Numbered from the stretch's first letter, positions 7,273 to 16,303 are shown. The stretch is DNA of 19,729 nt from an uncultured Myxococcales bacterium (GCA_937915965.1 CALGHC010000944.1:1-19729); one strand, 5' to 3'. Notes: generated by a model from the sequence alone, not told the origin. Translations and numbers: made by a program.

Positions 7273-10011
7273 CTAGTCGGTGCGCGTGTAGCGCAGGACG
7301 GTGCCGATGCTACCGACCAGCAGGGCGTCCTTGCCGTAAGGGCAGATGCCGAAGAAGGTCGCGATCGAGCCCGATTCGACAGGCTTGATCTCAGCACCGT
7401 CGAACGCATAGAGCATGCCGGCCGTCCCGCCGATCAGCATCTCGTTCTTCTTCCAGCCCCACAGGGCGCGCACAGAGCGGGACTCTTCCTTCAGGGCCGG
7501 CACGTAGGTCCACACCTTGCCGTCCCAATGGACCAGAACCCCGCTGCCGTGCTTGTCCGGTGCGCCGGCCGCCCAGACGTCGTCGGCGCCGGAGCCCCAG
7601 ACGGCGTACAACGTCGACTCGACAATGTAGGGGTCTTCCTGGCCGGGGATCGGATAAGGCTCAATGGCCACTGGAGCCCACGCCCCACCACCGTAGTGGT
7701 AGATCGCCGCTTCGGCGCCGACGGCCCAGACGTCGTTGGGGCCGCTGCCCCACAGGGCGCGCAGGGTCGCCGTCACCGGCTCGGAGATCGACTGCCAGAC
7801 CGCGCCATCCCAGCGCAACACGACACCGCCGACACCCGCCGCGTAGACCTCATTGGCCGACCGTCCCCACACCGTGAACAGGTCGAGCCCGGCCTTGTCG
7901 ACCGGCAGCGCCACCTGGGTCCAGCCCTGGCCGTCGTAGTGGATCGCGGTGCCGAGCAGGCCGACGGCCCAGGCGTCATCGGCCCCCGACGCCCAGACCG
8001 AGCGCAGCGTCTTGCCCGTGCCCGCGGGGCCGATCTCCCATTTCTTTCCATCCCAGTGGGACATCAGGCCCGCGCTGCCGACGGCCCAACCGTCCGTGTC
8101 GCTGGTCAGGTAGATTCCGTAGGCGTCAAAGGACCCAAAGGCCTTGCTCTGCAGCCAGTTGTCGCCTTGGCGCGAGAGCAGCAGGCCAGCCTTGCCGACC
8201 GCGAACGCCAGCCCGGAAGGTCGCGCAGCGAGATCCGTGACCGTGCCCGAGGCGATGCTTTTGAGCGCCCAGGCGCCGGTCGCAGCGTCGCGGGCGAAGA
8301 TCTTGGCGATGCCCGCGGTCCCTGTCACCGCAAAGTAGCCGCCGTCGCCGACCGCCGCGACGGCGGCGAGCCCCTCGGGCGTAAACGGGTCCGGTACGGA
8401 CCAGTTCTTGCCGTCCCATTCGAGGTACACGCCCTGGTCGCCGACCGCGACGGCGTGGGCCGGCTTGTCGCCGCTCGCGGCTGTCACCGCCACCGAACGC
8501 AGGTCGACCGCTGTGGCGACCTGTTCGACTCCCACGCCGCCCGCGCCGACCTCGCCCACGAGCCCCTTCTGGCCGACGGCAAAGGCAGCTCCGCCCGCTA
8601 CGCCGCCCATGTCGTAGACGTCACGTGGCTCGCTGGTCTTCATCAGCCACTTTGAACCGTTCCAGTGGGCGATCGCGCCGTCGGCGCCGACGGCCCAGGC
8701 GTCGTCATCGTTGGCGGCCCAGACCGCGAAGAAGGGCTTGTCGGTCAGCGACTCGGCGGAGCCGCCTTCCGCTCCACACACGGTGCTGATCAGCAGGTCG
8801 TCGACGTAGACTCCCTCTGTGCTGTTGCCGAAGCTGTCGACGCTGTCGAACCTCACCTCGACCTGGACGGACTGGCCGACATACTCGCTAATATCCACAG
8901 CTTGCTGCACAAACTTGCCGCCGGTCGAGCCGCTGCCGTTGAGGGTCGCCTTGGTCCACACGACCTTCTTGGCGCCCGCTTTGGGCTGCACGCTGATCTC
9001 GAGCTTGTCGTAGCTGGTCGACGATTCGACGTCGAGAAACAGCTGGAACGAGAGGGTGGCCTTGGCGGATGCTGGGATCGAGACCGGCTTCGATACGGCC
9101 GCTGCACCGACGACGTTGCCGTTGTCGAAGGTCGGGCAGACCTTGGCGGGCTCGCTGGGGCAGGGCTGATCGGTTCGACCGAAGTAGAGGGCAGCAGGCG
9201 GGCTGGTGTGGCGGGCGACGCCGCCCGCCGACGTCATCGCGGCGGCGCTCCACACGACCCCGCCCGCTCCGCTCGGAGCGTGCAGATCGGTGACCACCCA
9301 GCCGCCCAAGGTGCCGCCGTCGAAGCTGTCGCCGAATGCTGGGCCACCACAGCAGCCCGCCGCCCCCGAAGCCAGGTGCAAGCACACGCCGTCCTCGCAG
9401 ACGTCGCTGGTGCAAGGGCTGGCGTCGTCGCAGTCTGCCGCCTTCAAGCAGGCGCCGGGCGGCCCCCATGCCTTGCCGGTCTTGCCGTCGTCGCCTTGTG
9501 TCTGGACGACTGTCCCGTTGAGACCGACCGCGAAGGCGCGATCGCCGCCGTCGCTCGAGGCCACTGCGTTGAGGGTCGGGAACGTGCCCGCCGTGTACTG
9601 CTCCCAGGCCAGGCCATCGTGACCGGCGATGGCGCCGCCGGTGCCGGCGAGGTACACACGCGTCGTGCCCTCGGCCCAGCAGCCGTGGAACACCGTGTTG
9701 TCGTTGCCGGGCACCTGAATCTGGGTGAAGAGACCGCCTCCTCCTCCGCCGCCTCCGCCGCCCTCGCTGCCGCCGCCGTCGATGGCCGTGTCGTCGCTGA
9801 CCGCGTCGATCACCGTCACCTGCACGGGCGCGTCGGCTGCGTCGTCGGCGCCATCGCTGTCTGCCGCAGCCGCGACATCGCTCAGCGCGTCGTCACCACC
9901 GCTGGCGTTCGGCTCGTCGCCGCAGCTCGCCAACACCAGCGCCAAGCAACCAAGCAAGCCGATGGCAGCAGTTCGTCGCCCGTTCCCGCCGTGATCGTGC
10001 CTGCAAGTCAT
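7273..10011 (-). CDS. Propeller-repeat lipoprotein with inserted jelly-roll domain
   Basis: Product of 912 residues, predicted to be anchored outside the cytoplasm. The lipobox is LASC (Cys30). An acidic linker leads to a run of ten glycines (near residue 90). I count 14 copies of a degenerate propeller repeat built on WAVG-x-x-G-x-x-x-HWDG-x-x-W: two at ~95-183, then twelve at ~415-910. Between copies 2 and 3 sits an insertion of ~225 residues: a Cys-rich segment (DCDDASPCTSDVC) and a beta-sandwich with SFDGG, SFQLFLD and VEVRFDS patterns resembling MAM/jelly-roll domains. Repeats of this kind resemble YCF48/BNR-type propellers; similarity to PilY1 would be superficial. ATG 10011 overlaps the upstream TGA as ATGA, so translation is probably coupled. 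No enzymatic residues are recognised. Confidence 0.85.
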   Translation of the reverse strand: MTCRHDHGGNGRRTAAIGLLGCLALVLASCGDEPNASGGDDALSDVAAAADSDGADDAADAPVQVTVIDAVSDDTAIDGGGSEGGGGGGGGGGLFTQIQVPGNDNTVFHGCWAEGTTRVYLAGTGGAIAGHDGLAWEQYTAGTFPTLNAVASSDGGDRAFAVGLNGTVVQTQGDDGKTGKAWGPPGACLKAADCDDASPCTSDVCEDGVCLHLASGAAGCCGGPAFGDSFDGGTLGGWVVTDLHAPSGAGGVVWSAAAMTSAGGVARHTSPPAALYFGRTDQPCPSEPAKVCPTFDNGNVVGAAAVSKPVSIPASAKATLSFQLFLDVESSTSYDKLEISVQPKAGAKKVVWTKATLNGSGSTGGKFVQQAVDISEYVGQSVQVEVRFDSVDSFGNSTEGVYVDDLLISTVCGAEGGSAESLTDKPFFAVWAANDDDAWAVGADGAIAHWNGSKWLMKTSEPRDVYDMGGVAGGAAFAVGQKGLVGEVGAGGVGVEQVATAVDLRSVAVTAASGDKPAHAVAVGDQGVYLEWDGKNWSVPDPFTPEGLAAVAAVGDGGYFAVTGTAGIAKIFARDAATGAWALKSIASGTVTDLAARPSGLAFAVGKAGLLLSRQGDNWLQSKAFGSFDAYGIYLTSDTDGWAVGSAGLMSHWDGKKWEIGPAGTGKTLRSVWASGADDAWAVGLLGTAIHYDGQGWTQVALPVDKAGLDLFTVWGRSANEVYAAGVGGVVLRWDGAVWQSISEPVTATLRALWGSGPNDVWAVGAEAAIYHYGGGAWAPVAIEPYPIPGQEDPYIVESTLYAVWGSGADDVWAAGAPDKHGSGVLVHWDGKVWTYVPALKEESRSVRALWGWKKNEMLIGGTAGMLYAFDGAEIKPVESGSIATFFGICPYGKDALLVGSIGTVLRYTRTD
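9736..9765 (-). repeat. Ten-glycine codon run
   Basis: Ten consecutive GGN codons (a mix of GGC, GGA and GGT) encode a flexible Gly10 spacer, preceded by Glu and a GGGS stretch, at the start of the propeller region. Synonymous variation suggests it is kept as protein rather than being a simple nucleotide slippage tract. Confidence 0.8.
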
Positions 10012-11966
10012 GGCAGCTTCTCCGCGACCTGATAGATGCCGCCCTTCTTGCCCACGGCGATGGTGCCGGTGGCGGTGGCTGCGACCCCCTGCAGCACGTT
10101 GGGCAGCTTGCTGTCGAGCTTCTTGAACGACGCGCCTTCGCCAATCACCAGCGCGCCGGCCCAGCCGACCGCAAGCAGGCGCCCATCCTTCAGGCGCGTG
10201 ATCCCGTAAAGGAACAGCCCTGGAGACTCGAAGGCTTTCTGCCATGAGCCGCCGCTGCGCACCAGGACCAGGCCGCCTTCGCCGGCGGCCGCGGCCGAGC
10301 CGTCCCCCCACGCAACGATGTCGTGCAACAAGCCGGTCTCGCCGGTCGGTTCTTTGCTCCAGGCGCCGTCCTTGTCGCGGTGGAAGATCGCTCCCAGATC
10401 GCCCACGGCCCAGGCGTCGTCGCCCGCGGCGGCAGCCGCATACAGATCGATCTGCTTGCCGGTGGTCTCGGCCGCGAAGCCGTCGCCGTCACCCACGACG
10501 ACCGTGCCGCCGTCGCCGACAAACAGCATCTTGCCATCGCTCAGCCGGGCGACGCCCCGCAGATTGGCGCCCGCAGCAGCTGGAGGGTTGAGCGTGGTCG
10601 GCTTGCCATCGGCGGCGCTGTGCATCACGACGCCGCCGTCTCCAACGACCCAGTGACCGCCCTCGCCATCGCCAGCCACTCCGTGCAGATCCGCCGCGTC
10701 CACTGGCGCCGCCAGGCCGAGGAACGGGCTGTTGGCGTCCTTCGCCGCGAGCAGCAGGCCGCTCTGGCCACACGCGACCAGTCGGCCGTCCGGCAGGGCC
10801 CTGACCGCGAGCAGGTCGGCGGTCGTCTCGGCCTCGCGGTCGAGCCACTTGCCGTCGGCGTAGCGCAGGCCTGCGCCATTGTCGCCAACCGCGTAGCCCA
10901 CCATCGTGTCGTCGTCGGTCTTCGTCCCCCAGATGCCGTGGAAGGAGCCCGTCTTCATGTAGGTGCCGTCAATGTCGCGCACGTTCCACTTGCTGCCGTC
11001 GAAATGCACCAACGCGCCGTCGAGCCCCACCGCCCAGACGTCCTTGTCAGAGACCGCCCACAGCCCCAGCAGGTCGCGGCTCTTGGGGTCATTGGACAGG
11101 TCGGTCTTCCAGGTGGAGCCGTCGGTCAGCGCCAGCCAGCCGCCGTCACCGGCGGCGAAGAGTCGGCCCTTGGGGCTGCCGCCGATTACGCGGATCGTCG
11201 GGCCGGCCGACGGCATCGACGTCGTTGACCAGGTGCCGCCCGACAGGCGCAGGGCCTGACCCTGCACGCCGACGGCCCAGGCGTTGCCGGCGTTCAGCGC
11301 CCAGATACCGTGCAGGGCGATCTTCGATTCTGTCTCTTCTTGCATCAGCGAGCCGTCCTCGAGGACGCGCAAAATGATGCCGTCCGCGCCGCCGATCAGC
11401 ACTGTTGACCCATCGGCCGGGGCGTGAACGGCGCGGAATTCGACGGATTCCATCCCGTCGGGGGTCTTGTCGTGGAAGACGAAGCCGTTCCAGCGCAGCA
11501 CGATGCCATCGCCGACCACCCAGACATCGTCCGGACCACGGCCCCATACGGCGAACAGGTCCTTGTCGGTGCCGGGATCGAGTGGTGTCAGCGTCGCGCC
11601 GTTGTCGTGCAGAATCCGGCCTTCGCGACCCACCCACCAGACGTCGTTGGCGCTGCTGCCCCAGACCGCGCGGAAGTCTTCGTCGAAGTGCAGCGACTTC
11701 GCCTTCAAGAGCGCTCCGCTGCTTCCGCTGCTGTCGATGGTGTCAGCCGAGGCCGCGTCGACGTCGTCGCTGCCGCCGTCGTCTGGCTCGATGGCGCCGT
11801 CGGCCACGTCATCGTCTCCGCCGCCATCGCCGACTGTCACGCCGGCGTCCGCGTCTTCGTCGGGAGTGCCGCAGGCGGCCGCGCCGATCGCGAGCGCAGC
11901 CGAGGTGCCGGCGAGCAGCAGGCACCGGGCAACCAGCCGCCCTCGACCAGAGGTCTTCTCTTTCAA
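10008..11966 (-). CDS. All-propeller lipoprotein (14 WAVG-type repeats)
   Basis: Product of 652 residues, predicted lipoprotein. The signal peptide ends GAAAC (Cys32) and is followed by an acidic Gly/Asp linker to about residue 92. The rest is entirely repeats of ~40 residues with the core [VAL]WAVG-x-x-G-x-[IVL]; I count 14 (for example WWVGREG, VWAVGLDG, HWVVGDG, AWAVGDLG). Fourteen would fit two seven-bladed beta-propellers. The start is TTG 11966: GGAG lies six bases upstream, the signal peptide begins directly after it, and no in-frame ATG/GTG precedes the hydrophobic core. The gene begins 19 bp after the stop of the TIG gene and its TGA overlaps the next ATG by four bases. Role unknown; binding or scaffold is a guess from fold. 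Confidence 0.85.
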   Translation of the reverse strand: MKEKTSGRGRLVARCLLLAGTSAALAIGAAACGTPDEDADAGVTVGDGGGDDDVADGAIEPDDGGSDDVDAASADTIDSSGSSGALLKAKSLHFDEDFRAVWGSSANDVWWVGREGRILHDNGATLTPLDPGTDKDLFAVWGRGPDDVWVVGDGIVLRWNGFVFHDKTPDGMESVEFRAVHAPADGSTVLIGGADGIILRVLEDGSLMQEETESKIALHGIWALNAGNAWAVGVQGQALRLSGGTWSTTSMPSAGPTIRVIGGSPKGRLFAAGDGGWLALTDGSTWKTDLSNDPKSRDLLGLWAVSDKDVWAVGLDGALVHFDGSKWNVRDIDGTYMKTGSFHGIWGTKTDDDTMVGYAVGDNGAGLRYADGKWLDREAETTADLLAVRALPDGRLVACGQSGLLLAAKDANSPFLGLAAPVDAADLHGVAGDGEGGHWVVGDGGVVMHSAADGKPTTLNPPAAAGANLRGVARLSDGKMLFVGDGGTVVVGDGDGFAAETTGKQIDLYAAAAAGDDAWAVGDLGAIFHRDKDGAWSKEPTGETGLLHDIVAWGDGSAAAAGEGGLVLVRSGGSWQKAFESPGLFLYGITRLKDGRLLAVGWAGALVIGEGASFKKLDSKLPNVLQGVAATATGTIAVGKKGGIYQVAEKLP

Positions 11967-11985
11967 GTCAGGCTCCGCTCTCCGC

Positions 11986-14900
11986 TCACTGGCGGAAGAA
12001 GATCAGCGCGTTGATCGCCCAGGCGCCCCAGCTCAGCTGGTTTAGGTCGGTGAGGTCGTAGGCGTCGATGTCGAAGCCTTCTTTGTAGCCGCGGATCATC
12101 GTCAGCTGCAGCGGCGTCTGCTTGGGGATGCCGGGCGTGCCTTGGATGTTGGGGAAGTCGGGCAAGGTGACCTCGCCCAGGCTGCCTTCGGCGATGATGT
12201 TCCACACAGGCGTCACGCCGCCCATCCCCGGAATGCCGATCGACACCCAGTTGAAGTGCGGTTCGACCGTCTCGGGGTCTGTGCCCCATTTCAGCGTCAT
12301 CCCCGGCAGCGTGCCGTCCTTCTTGGGTGTGTCGTCCAGGGGCGGGTAGAGCATCGGCCCGACCAGCAGCTCCTGATCGCCCATGGCGAAGAGGTCGTCA
12401 TTGGCGCTCACCCACAGCGCTGCGAGCGCCTTGTCGACCGCCTTCAGCGCGATGACCTCCCAGGTGGCGCCGTCCCAATGGAGCAGGGTGCCCTTGTCGC
12501 CGGCGGCCCAAACGTCGGTGGCCGACGTGCCGCGCACGACCTTGAGGGTGACGCTGACGGGGCTTGGCTCGGGCGCCCACTTGGCGCCATCCCAGTGGAG
12601 GATCTGTCCGGCCTCGCCGACCGCCCAGGCGTCCGTCGGCGATGCAGCCCAGACCGACCGCAGCGCGATCGAGCTGCCGCTGATCTGGCTCTGCCAGACC
12701 TGGCCATTCCAGAAGACAACCGCGCCGGTGTTGCCCACCGCCCAGACGTGGTCGGCGTCGCTTCCGTGGATGCCCCACGCGTACAGATATGGCGACGGGT
12801 TGTCCTTGATCAGGCCGACCTCACCGCCTTGTTCGGTGAGCTTGTAGACGCCGCTGCTGCCGGCGGCCCAGACCTTGATGAGACCGGAGTCCGTCTGGGT
12901 CGCGAAGACACTGTTGTACAGCGGCGCGCCGCTGAAGCTCTTGAGCGGCTGCCAGCCCATGCCCGTAAACGTCAGCACCGAGCCCTTGTCGCCGACGGCC
13001 CAGACGTGGGTGGAGTCAGTTCCAGCGACTGCGTTGAGGTCTGTCTCGGCGAGTTTGGCCTGCACTGTCCAGCCGTTGCCGCCCCAAGCGAGCACCGTGC
13101 CTTGGTCGCCGACCGCCCAAAGGTGCTCGATATCTGCGCCCCAGATCGCGTTGACGTTGTGCTGAACGCCGGTGGCGATTGTCTCGAACGGCCCGCCATC
13201 GAGGCGCCGCAACATTGCGTCGTCGCTCAGGTTGTGGATGTCGTGCAGGACCGCGGCGGACATCGGCAGTTGGCTCTGGCCGAGCAGCTCGACCTCCAGC
13301 CCCAGCACTGTGAGGCTGGCGTCAGCGATCTCGCCCACGAAGGCCGTTGGCAGCCACTCCATCTCAAGCAGCTCGGGATGGTCCTGGGTGAACGGCGCGA
13401 GGAACTTCTGGGGTACGTCGAGCATCTGGATGACGCCGTCTGAGCCGAGATCGAGGTAGCCGATGGCGGCGGTGAGCAGATACGCACCCGCCGCGATGGG
13501 CCACTTGGGCGGATCGTCGAGGCGGATCGTAGCCGTGCGGGTCAGCGGGATGTCGAGCTTGATGTGCACGTCGGTCGGGCTGTCGCCTGGCATCACGTTG
13601 ACGTGCCGCTTCACCCCCATCATGGTCGGCGTGAACGCGTTGATCGAGGCCGCGTCGGCGCTGTCGAGGATCGCGCCGATGGCCTTGTAGCCGCCGAAGC
13701 AGACGATCGCCATCTCGCCGTACCCTGTATACATCTTGTAGCTGTAGCCGTTGGCCGGGTTGGCCTCGAAGTCCGGGCCGATCGGCGGCTTGTACTCGCC
13801 CGCGAGGAAGTGCGGCTTGGTCCTGTAGCAGATGCTGGTCAGCTCGCCCGCTTGCGGGGCGCAGCGGGCGCCGCCGGCCTTCTGCGGCGAGCAGGTGAAG
13901 CCGCCCGGGCACTCCTGACCGAGCGAGCAGTCGCGCGCGCAGAACTTCGCCGTCGTCGTGTCGGCGTCAAAGTCGACACAGGAGTAGTCGCTGGTGTCGC
14001 TCGCGCACTGCGAATCGTTGCCGCATGACTTGCAGGCGGGCGCTGGCACCCCTGGTTTGCCCTGGCTCTGGTAGCAGTTGCCCAGCGGGATCATGACGTA
14101 CTTGTCCAGGCCGATCACCTTGCCGCTGACCGTCGGCGGCGGCTGTCCCGGCGGTGGCGATCCGGGTGAGGGATCAGGGATTGGCTGGATGTAGATCGTC
14201 ACGTTGGTCGCGTCGAAGACGACCACCGAGGCGGACTCGTATTTCTCCTTGGAGGCCGAGACCATCTGCTCGCCGAGCACGTCCTCGCCGGAGAAGGTGA
14301 TCTGGCCGTTGGCGTCGCTGTAGCCTTGGTGCGGCGTCGCCGGATCGGTCCAGAGCATGACGAACGCGTCGGGTACGGGCTCGCCAGTCTGGCCGTCCAG
14401 GACGGTCACGTTGACCGAGCCGTCGACCGCTGGTCCCCAGGTGCCGCCGTACTTGCTCATCGGGTTGAAGTACGTGAACCCGCCGACCAGCGTGCGGCTG
14501 CTGGAACCGACGTCGGCGACTACGTCGACAGCACCGACCTTGCCCGGAGGCGTCTTGCAGGTCATGTGCGTTGGGTCGATGAACGTGACGTGGGTCGCCG
14601 CCTTGCCGCCGAACGTGAGCTTCATCTTCTGCTTGAAGCCGCTGCCAAAGACGTGCACAAAAGTGCCGCCCGCCTGGCTGCCGCTGTCGGGGTAGGTGAC
14701 GTAGAGTTCAAGCTGTTCGCTGACATACGAGAATCCGTTCTTCAACACCGCGATCTCGTCGCCGATCGACACCGAGACGTTGACGTAGCCAGGGCTGCCC
14801 GGCGGCGTGACCGTCTCGAGCTCGGAGTCGTCTAGGACGACCACAGGGCTGGTCTTGAATGCGCCGATCTTGACGCTTGGCTTGCCCTTGGCGAAGCCCG

Positions 14901-16257
14901 AACCCTTGATGCGCACCTTGGTGTTGCCTGCCGGCGGTCCGGCCGATGGCGTGATCGACGTCAGCACGAGACCCTGCTCGTACGTGTATCCGCCTGCCGC
15001 CGTCGCGGTGCCTTTGCTCGTCATCAGCATCACGTCGACCGGGCCAACCGCCTCCGCCGATGGGGTCTTGACCAGCAAGGTGTGATTGGCGGCCGCTACG
15101 TTGACGATGGTCGCCAGCTTGCCGGCGAAGAACACCGTCGTGTCGTCCTTCGAGACCAGGCCAGTAGCGATCAACGTGACGGTCTGGCCACCAGCGACCG
15201 GACCGAGCGGCGGCGCGATCGACAGGATGGTGGTGGCGTCGGGCAGCTTCGCCCCGACGTAGAAGTAGCCACCAGGCAGGGTTGTCTTGCCCCATGGGGT
15301 CTCGACGTGCACGTCGACGGGACCTTCTTCGCCCGGCGGCGTCGCCAGACCCAGCTTGTTGTGTCCACTCACGACGAGGATCGACGCCTGCGCCTGACCG
15401 AAGCTGACCTTGGCGTCGGCGGTGAGGCCGCTACCGACGAGCTGCACCTGCTGGCCCCCGAAGGTCGGCCCCGCTGCCGGCGACAATGATTCGATGTGGG
15501 GCGGTGCGTGGTAGAAGAAGCCCTTCTTCATCAGGCCGATGCCACGCTCGTTGACCACGTGGACCGGCGCGCTGCCAAAGCTGCCCGGGGGCGTTACGGC
15601 GATCAGCTCGTCATCATCGATGACCTCTACGCCGATCGCGGCCTTGCCTCCGACGAGCACCGTCTTGGTTCCGAGGAAGCCGGTGCCATGAATCGTAATC
15701 GGCGTGCCGCCGCCGACGGGGCCGTGCGGCGGGTCGATCCCGATGATCACAACCTCGTTGAAGTACAAGAACGCGTTCTCCAGTAGGGCCGTTGGCGGTG
15801 GGTCACCCGGTAGGTTCACGCGGATGTTCGCCAGGCCAGGCGGATGAGGCGGAGTGCGCACTTGGATCTGCTTGTCATCGACGACAAACACCCCATCGGC
15901 GTCGACCGGCGTTCCGTCAAAGAGTACCTCTGCGCCGTCAACGAACCCTGTGCCAGCGACGACCACGGTCTCGCCGCCGCTCGCCTTGCCCTGCGAGGGA
16001 TCCACTGCCGTCAGAGACAGCACCGCGGGTGGCGCTTCGACGTCTTCGGCGTCGTCGGGCGCGACGTCTTCGGCGTCCTCGGCCGCGAGCGCGTCTTCAT
16101 CGGCTGCGCTGGTGTCCGCTTGCGCGCTGACATCGACGGCCGCCTCGCCCGGCTTGTCGACGCCGTCATCGGAACAAGCCGCTAGCAGGGCACCGAGGCT
16201 GAGCGCGACCAGCCAAAGTGGCGCGTATCGCAGGACATGGTGGAAGCTGCGGTTCAT
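11986..16257 (-). CDS. Giant TIG-domain / propeller lipoprotein
   Basis: Largest gene here, 1423 residues. Lipobox LLAAC (Cys28); Asp/Glu/Ala linker to ~78. Residues ~79-600 hold six IPT/TIG Ig-like domains, each opening with a P-x-x-G-x-x-x-GG turn and containing a TPPG-type motif. Residues ~605-694 resemble a carboxypeptidase regulatory-like domain (GQTGEPVPDAFV, YSDANGQITF). A Pro-rich hinge and a Cys-rich segment (~726-810) follow, then a beta-rich region to ~1015. Seven propeller repeats (WAVGDQG, WAVGDKG, WAAGSSG and so on) occupy ~1016-1300, and ~120 further residues end the protein. AGGAG precedes ATG 16257; the open frame runs further upstream to 16512 but overlaps the previous gene. 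The architecture suggests a long surface adhesin or scaffold; no active site is seen. Confidence 0.87.
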   Translation of the reverse strand: MNRSFHHVLRYAPLWLVALSLGALLAACSDDGVDKPGEAAVDVSAQADTSAADEDALAAEDAEDVAPDDAEDVEAPPAVLSLTAVDPSQGKASGGETVVVAGTGFVDGAEVLFDGTPVDADGVFVVDDKQIQVRTPPHPPGLANIRVNLPGDPPPTALLENAFLYFNEVVIIGIDPPHGPVGGGTPITIHGTGFLGTKTVLVGGKAAIGVEVIDDDELIAVTPPGSFGSAPVHVVNERGIGLMKKGFFYHAPPHIESLSPAAGPTFGGQQVQLVGSGLTADAKVSFGQAQASILVVSGHNKLGLATPPGEEGPVDVHVETPWGKTTLPGGYFYVGAKLPDATTILSIAPPLGPVAGGQTVTLIATGLVSKDDTTVFFAGKLATIVNVAAANHTLLVKTPSAEAVGPVDVMLMTSKGTATAAGGYTYEQGLVLTSITPSAGPPAGNTKVRIKGSGFAKGKPSVKIGAFKTSPVVVLDDSELETVTPPGSPGYVNVSVSIGDEIAVLKNGFSYVSEQLELYVTYPDSGSQAGGTFVHVFGSGFKQKMKLTFGGKAATHVTFIDPTHMTCKTPPGKVGAVDVVADVGSSSRTLVGGFTYFNPMSKYGGTWGPAVDGSVNVTVLDGQTGEPVPDAFVMLWTDPATPHQGYSDANGQITFSGEDVLGEQMVSASKEKYESASVVVFDATNVTIYIQPIPDPSPGSPPPGQPPPTVSGKVIGLDKYVMIPLGNCYQSQGKPGVPAPACKSCGNDSQCASDTSDYSCVDFDADTTTAKFCARDCSLGQECPGGFTCSPQKAGGARCAPQAGELTSICYRTKPHFLAGEYKPPIGPDFEANPANGYSYKMYTGYGEMAIVCFGGYKAIGAILDSADAASINAFTPTMMGVKRHVNVMPGDSPTDVHIKLDIPLTRTATIRLDDPPKWPIAAGAYLLTAAIGYLDLGSDGVIQMLDVPQKFLAPFTQDHPELLEMEWLPTAFVGEIADASLTVLGLEVELLGQSQLPMSAAVLHDIHNLSDDAMLRRLDGGPFETIATGVQHNVNAIWGADIEHLWAVGDQGTVLAWGGNGWTVQAKLAETDLNAVAGTDSTHVWAVGDKGSVLTFTGMGWQPLKSFSGAPLYNSVFATQTDSGLIKVWAAGSSGVYKLTEQGGEVGLIKDNPSPYLYAWGIHGSDADHVWAVGNTGAVVFWNGQVWQSQISGSSIALRSVWAASPTDAWAVGEAGQILHWDGAKWAPEPSPVSVTLKVVRGTSATDVWAAGDKGTLLHWDGATWEVIALKAVDKALAALWVSANDDLFAMGDQELLVGPMLYPPLDDTPKKDGTLPGMTLKWGTDPETVEPHFNWVSIGIPGMGGVTPVWNIIAEGSLGEVTLPDFPNIQGTPGIPKQTPLQLTMIRGYKEGFDIDAYDLTDLNQLSWGAWAINALIFFRQ

Positions 16258-16265
16258 GGCGGGCT

Positions 16266-16277
16266 CCTGCGCGCAGG
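16266..16277. promoter_or_regulatory. Perfect palindrome covering part of the TIG gene's ribosome binding site
   Basis: CCTGCGCGCAGG is a perfect 12-bp palindrome in the 46-bp gap between the first and second operon genes. On the minus-strand mRNA its last AGG overlaps the AGGAG before ATG 16257, so a four-pair stem with a CGCG loop could partly hide the site and couple translation to the upstream gene. Such GC palindromes are frequent in GC-rich DNA. Confidence 0.3.
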
Positions 16278-16303
16278 GCGCGGGCTCGGGCGTGGGTCGA
16301 TTG

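Noticed and set aside
7215..7409. Longer N-terminus for the Big-1-like lipoprotein
   Set aside because: The extra residues overlap the previous gene and would bury the signal peptide; ATG 7214 has a ribosome binding site. The same reasoning rejects upstream starts at 10311, 16512 and 2812 for the other lipoproteins.
9736..9765. Frameshift or phase-variation tract
   Set aside because: The Gly run uses mixed codons, not a homopolymer, and the frame is intact on both sides.
7129..10032. Two long plus-strand open frames (508 and 455 residues)
   Set aside because: They mirror the propeller lipoprotein gene codon by codon and show no start signal or family motif; the repeats they contain are antisense copies of the WAVG repeats.
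7273..11966. PilY1 or photosystem assembly factor annotation for the propeller proteins
   Set aside because: Only the general propeller repeat is shared; no PilY1 calcium site or photosynthetic context is visible.
12142..13443. 433-residue plus-strand open frame
   Set aside because: Antisense to the propeller part of the TIG lipoprotein; composition is that of a shadow frame.
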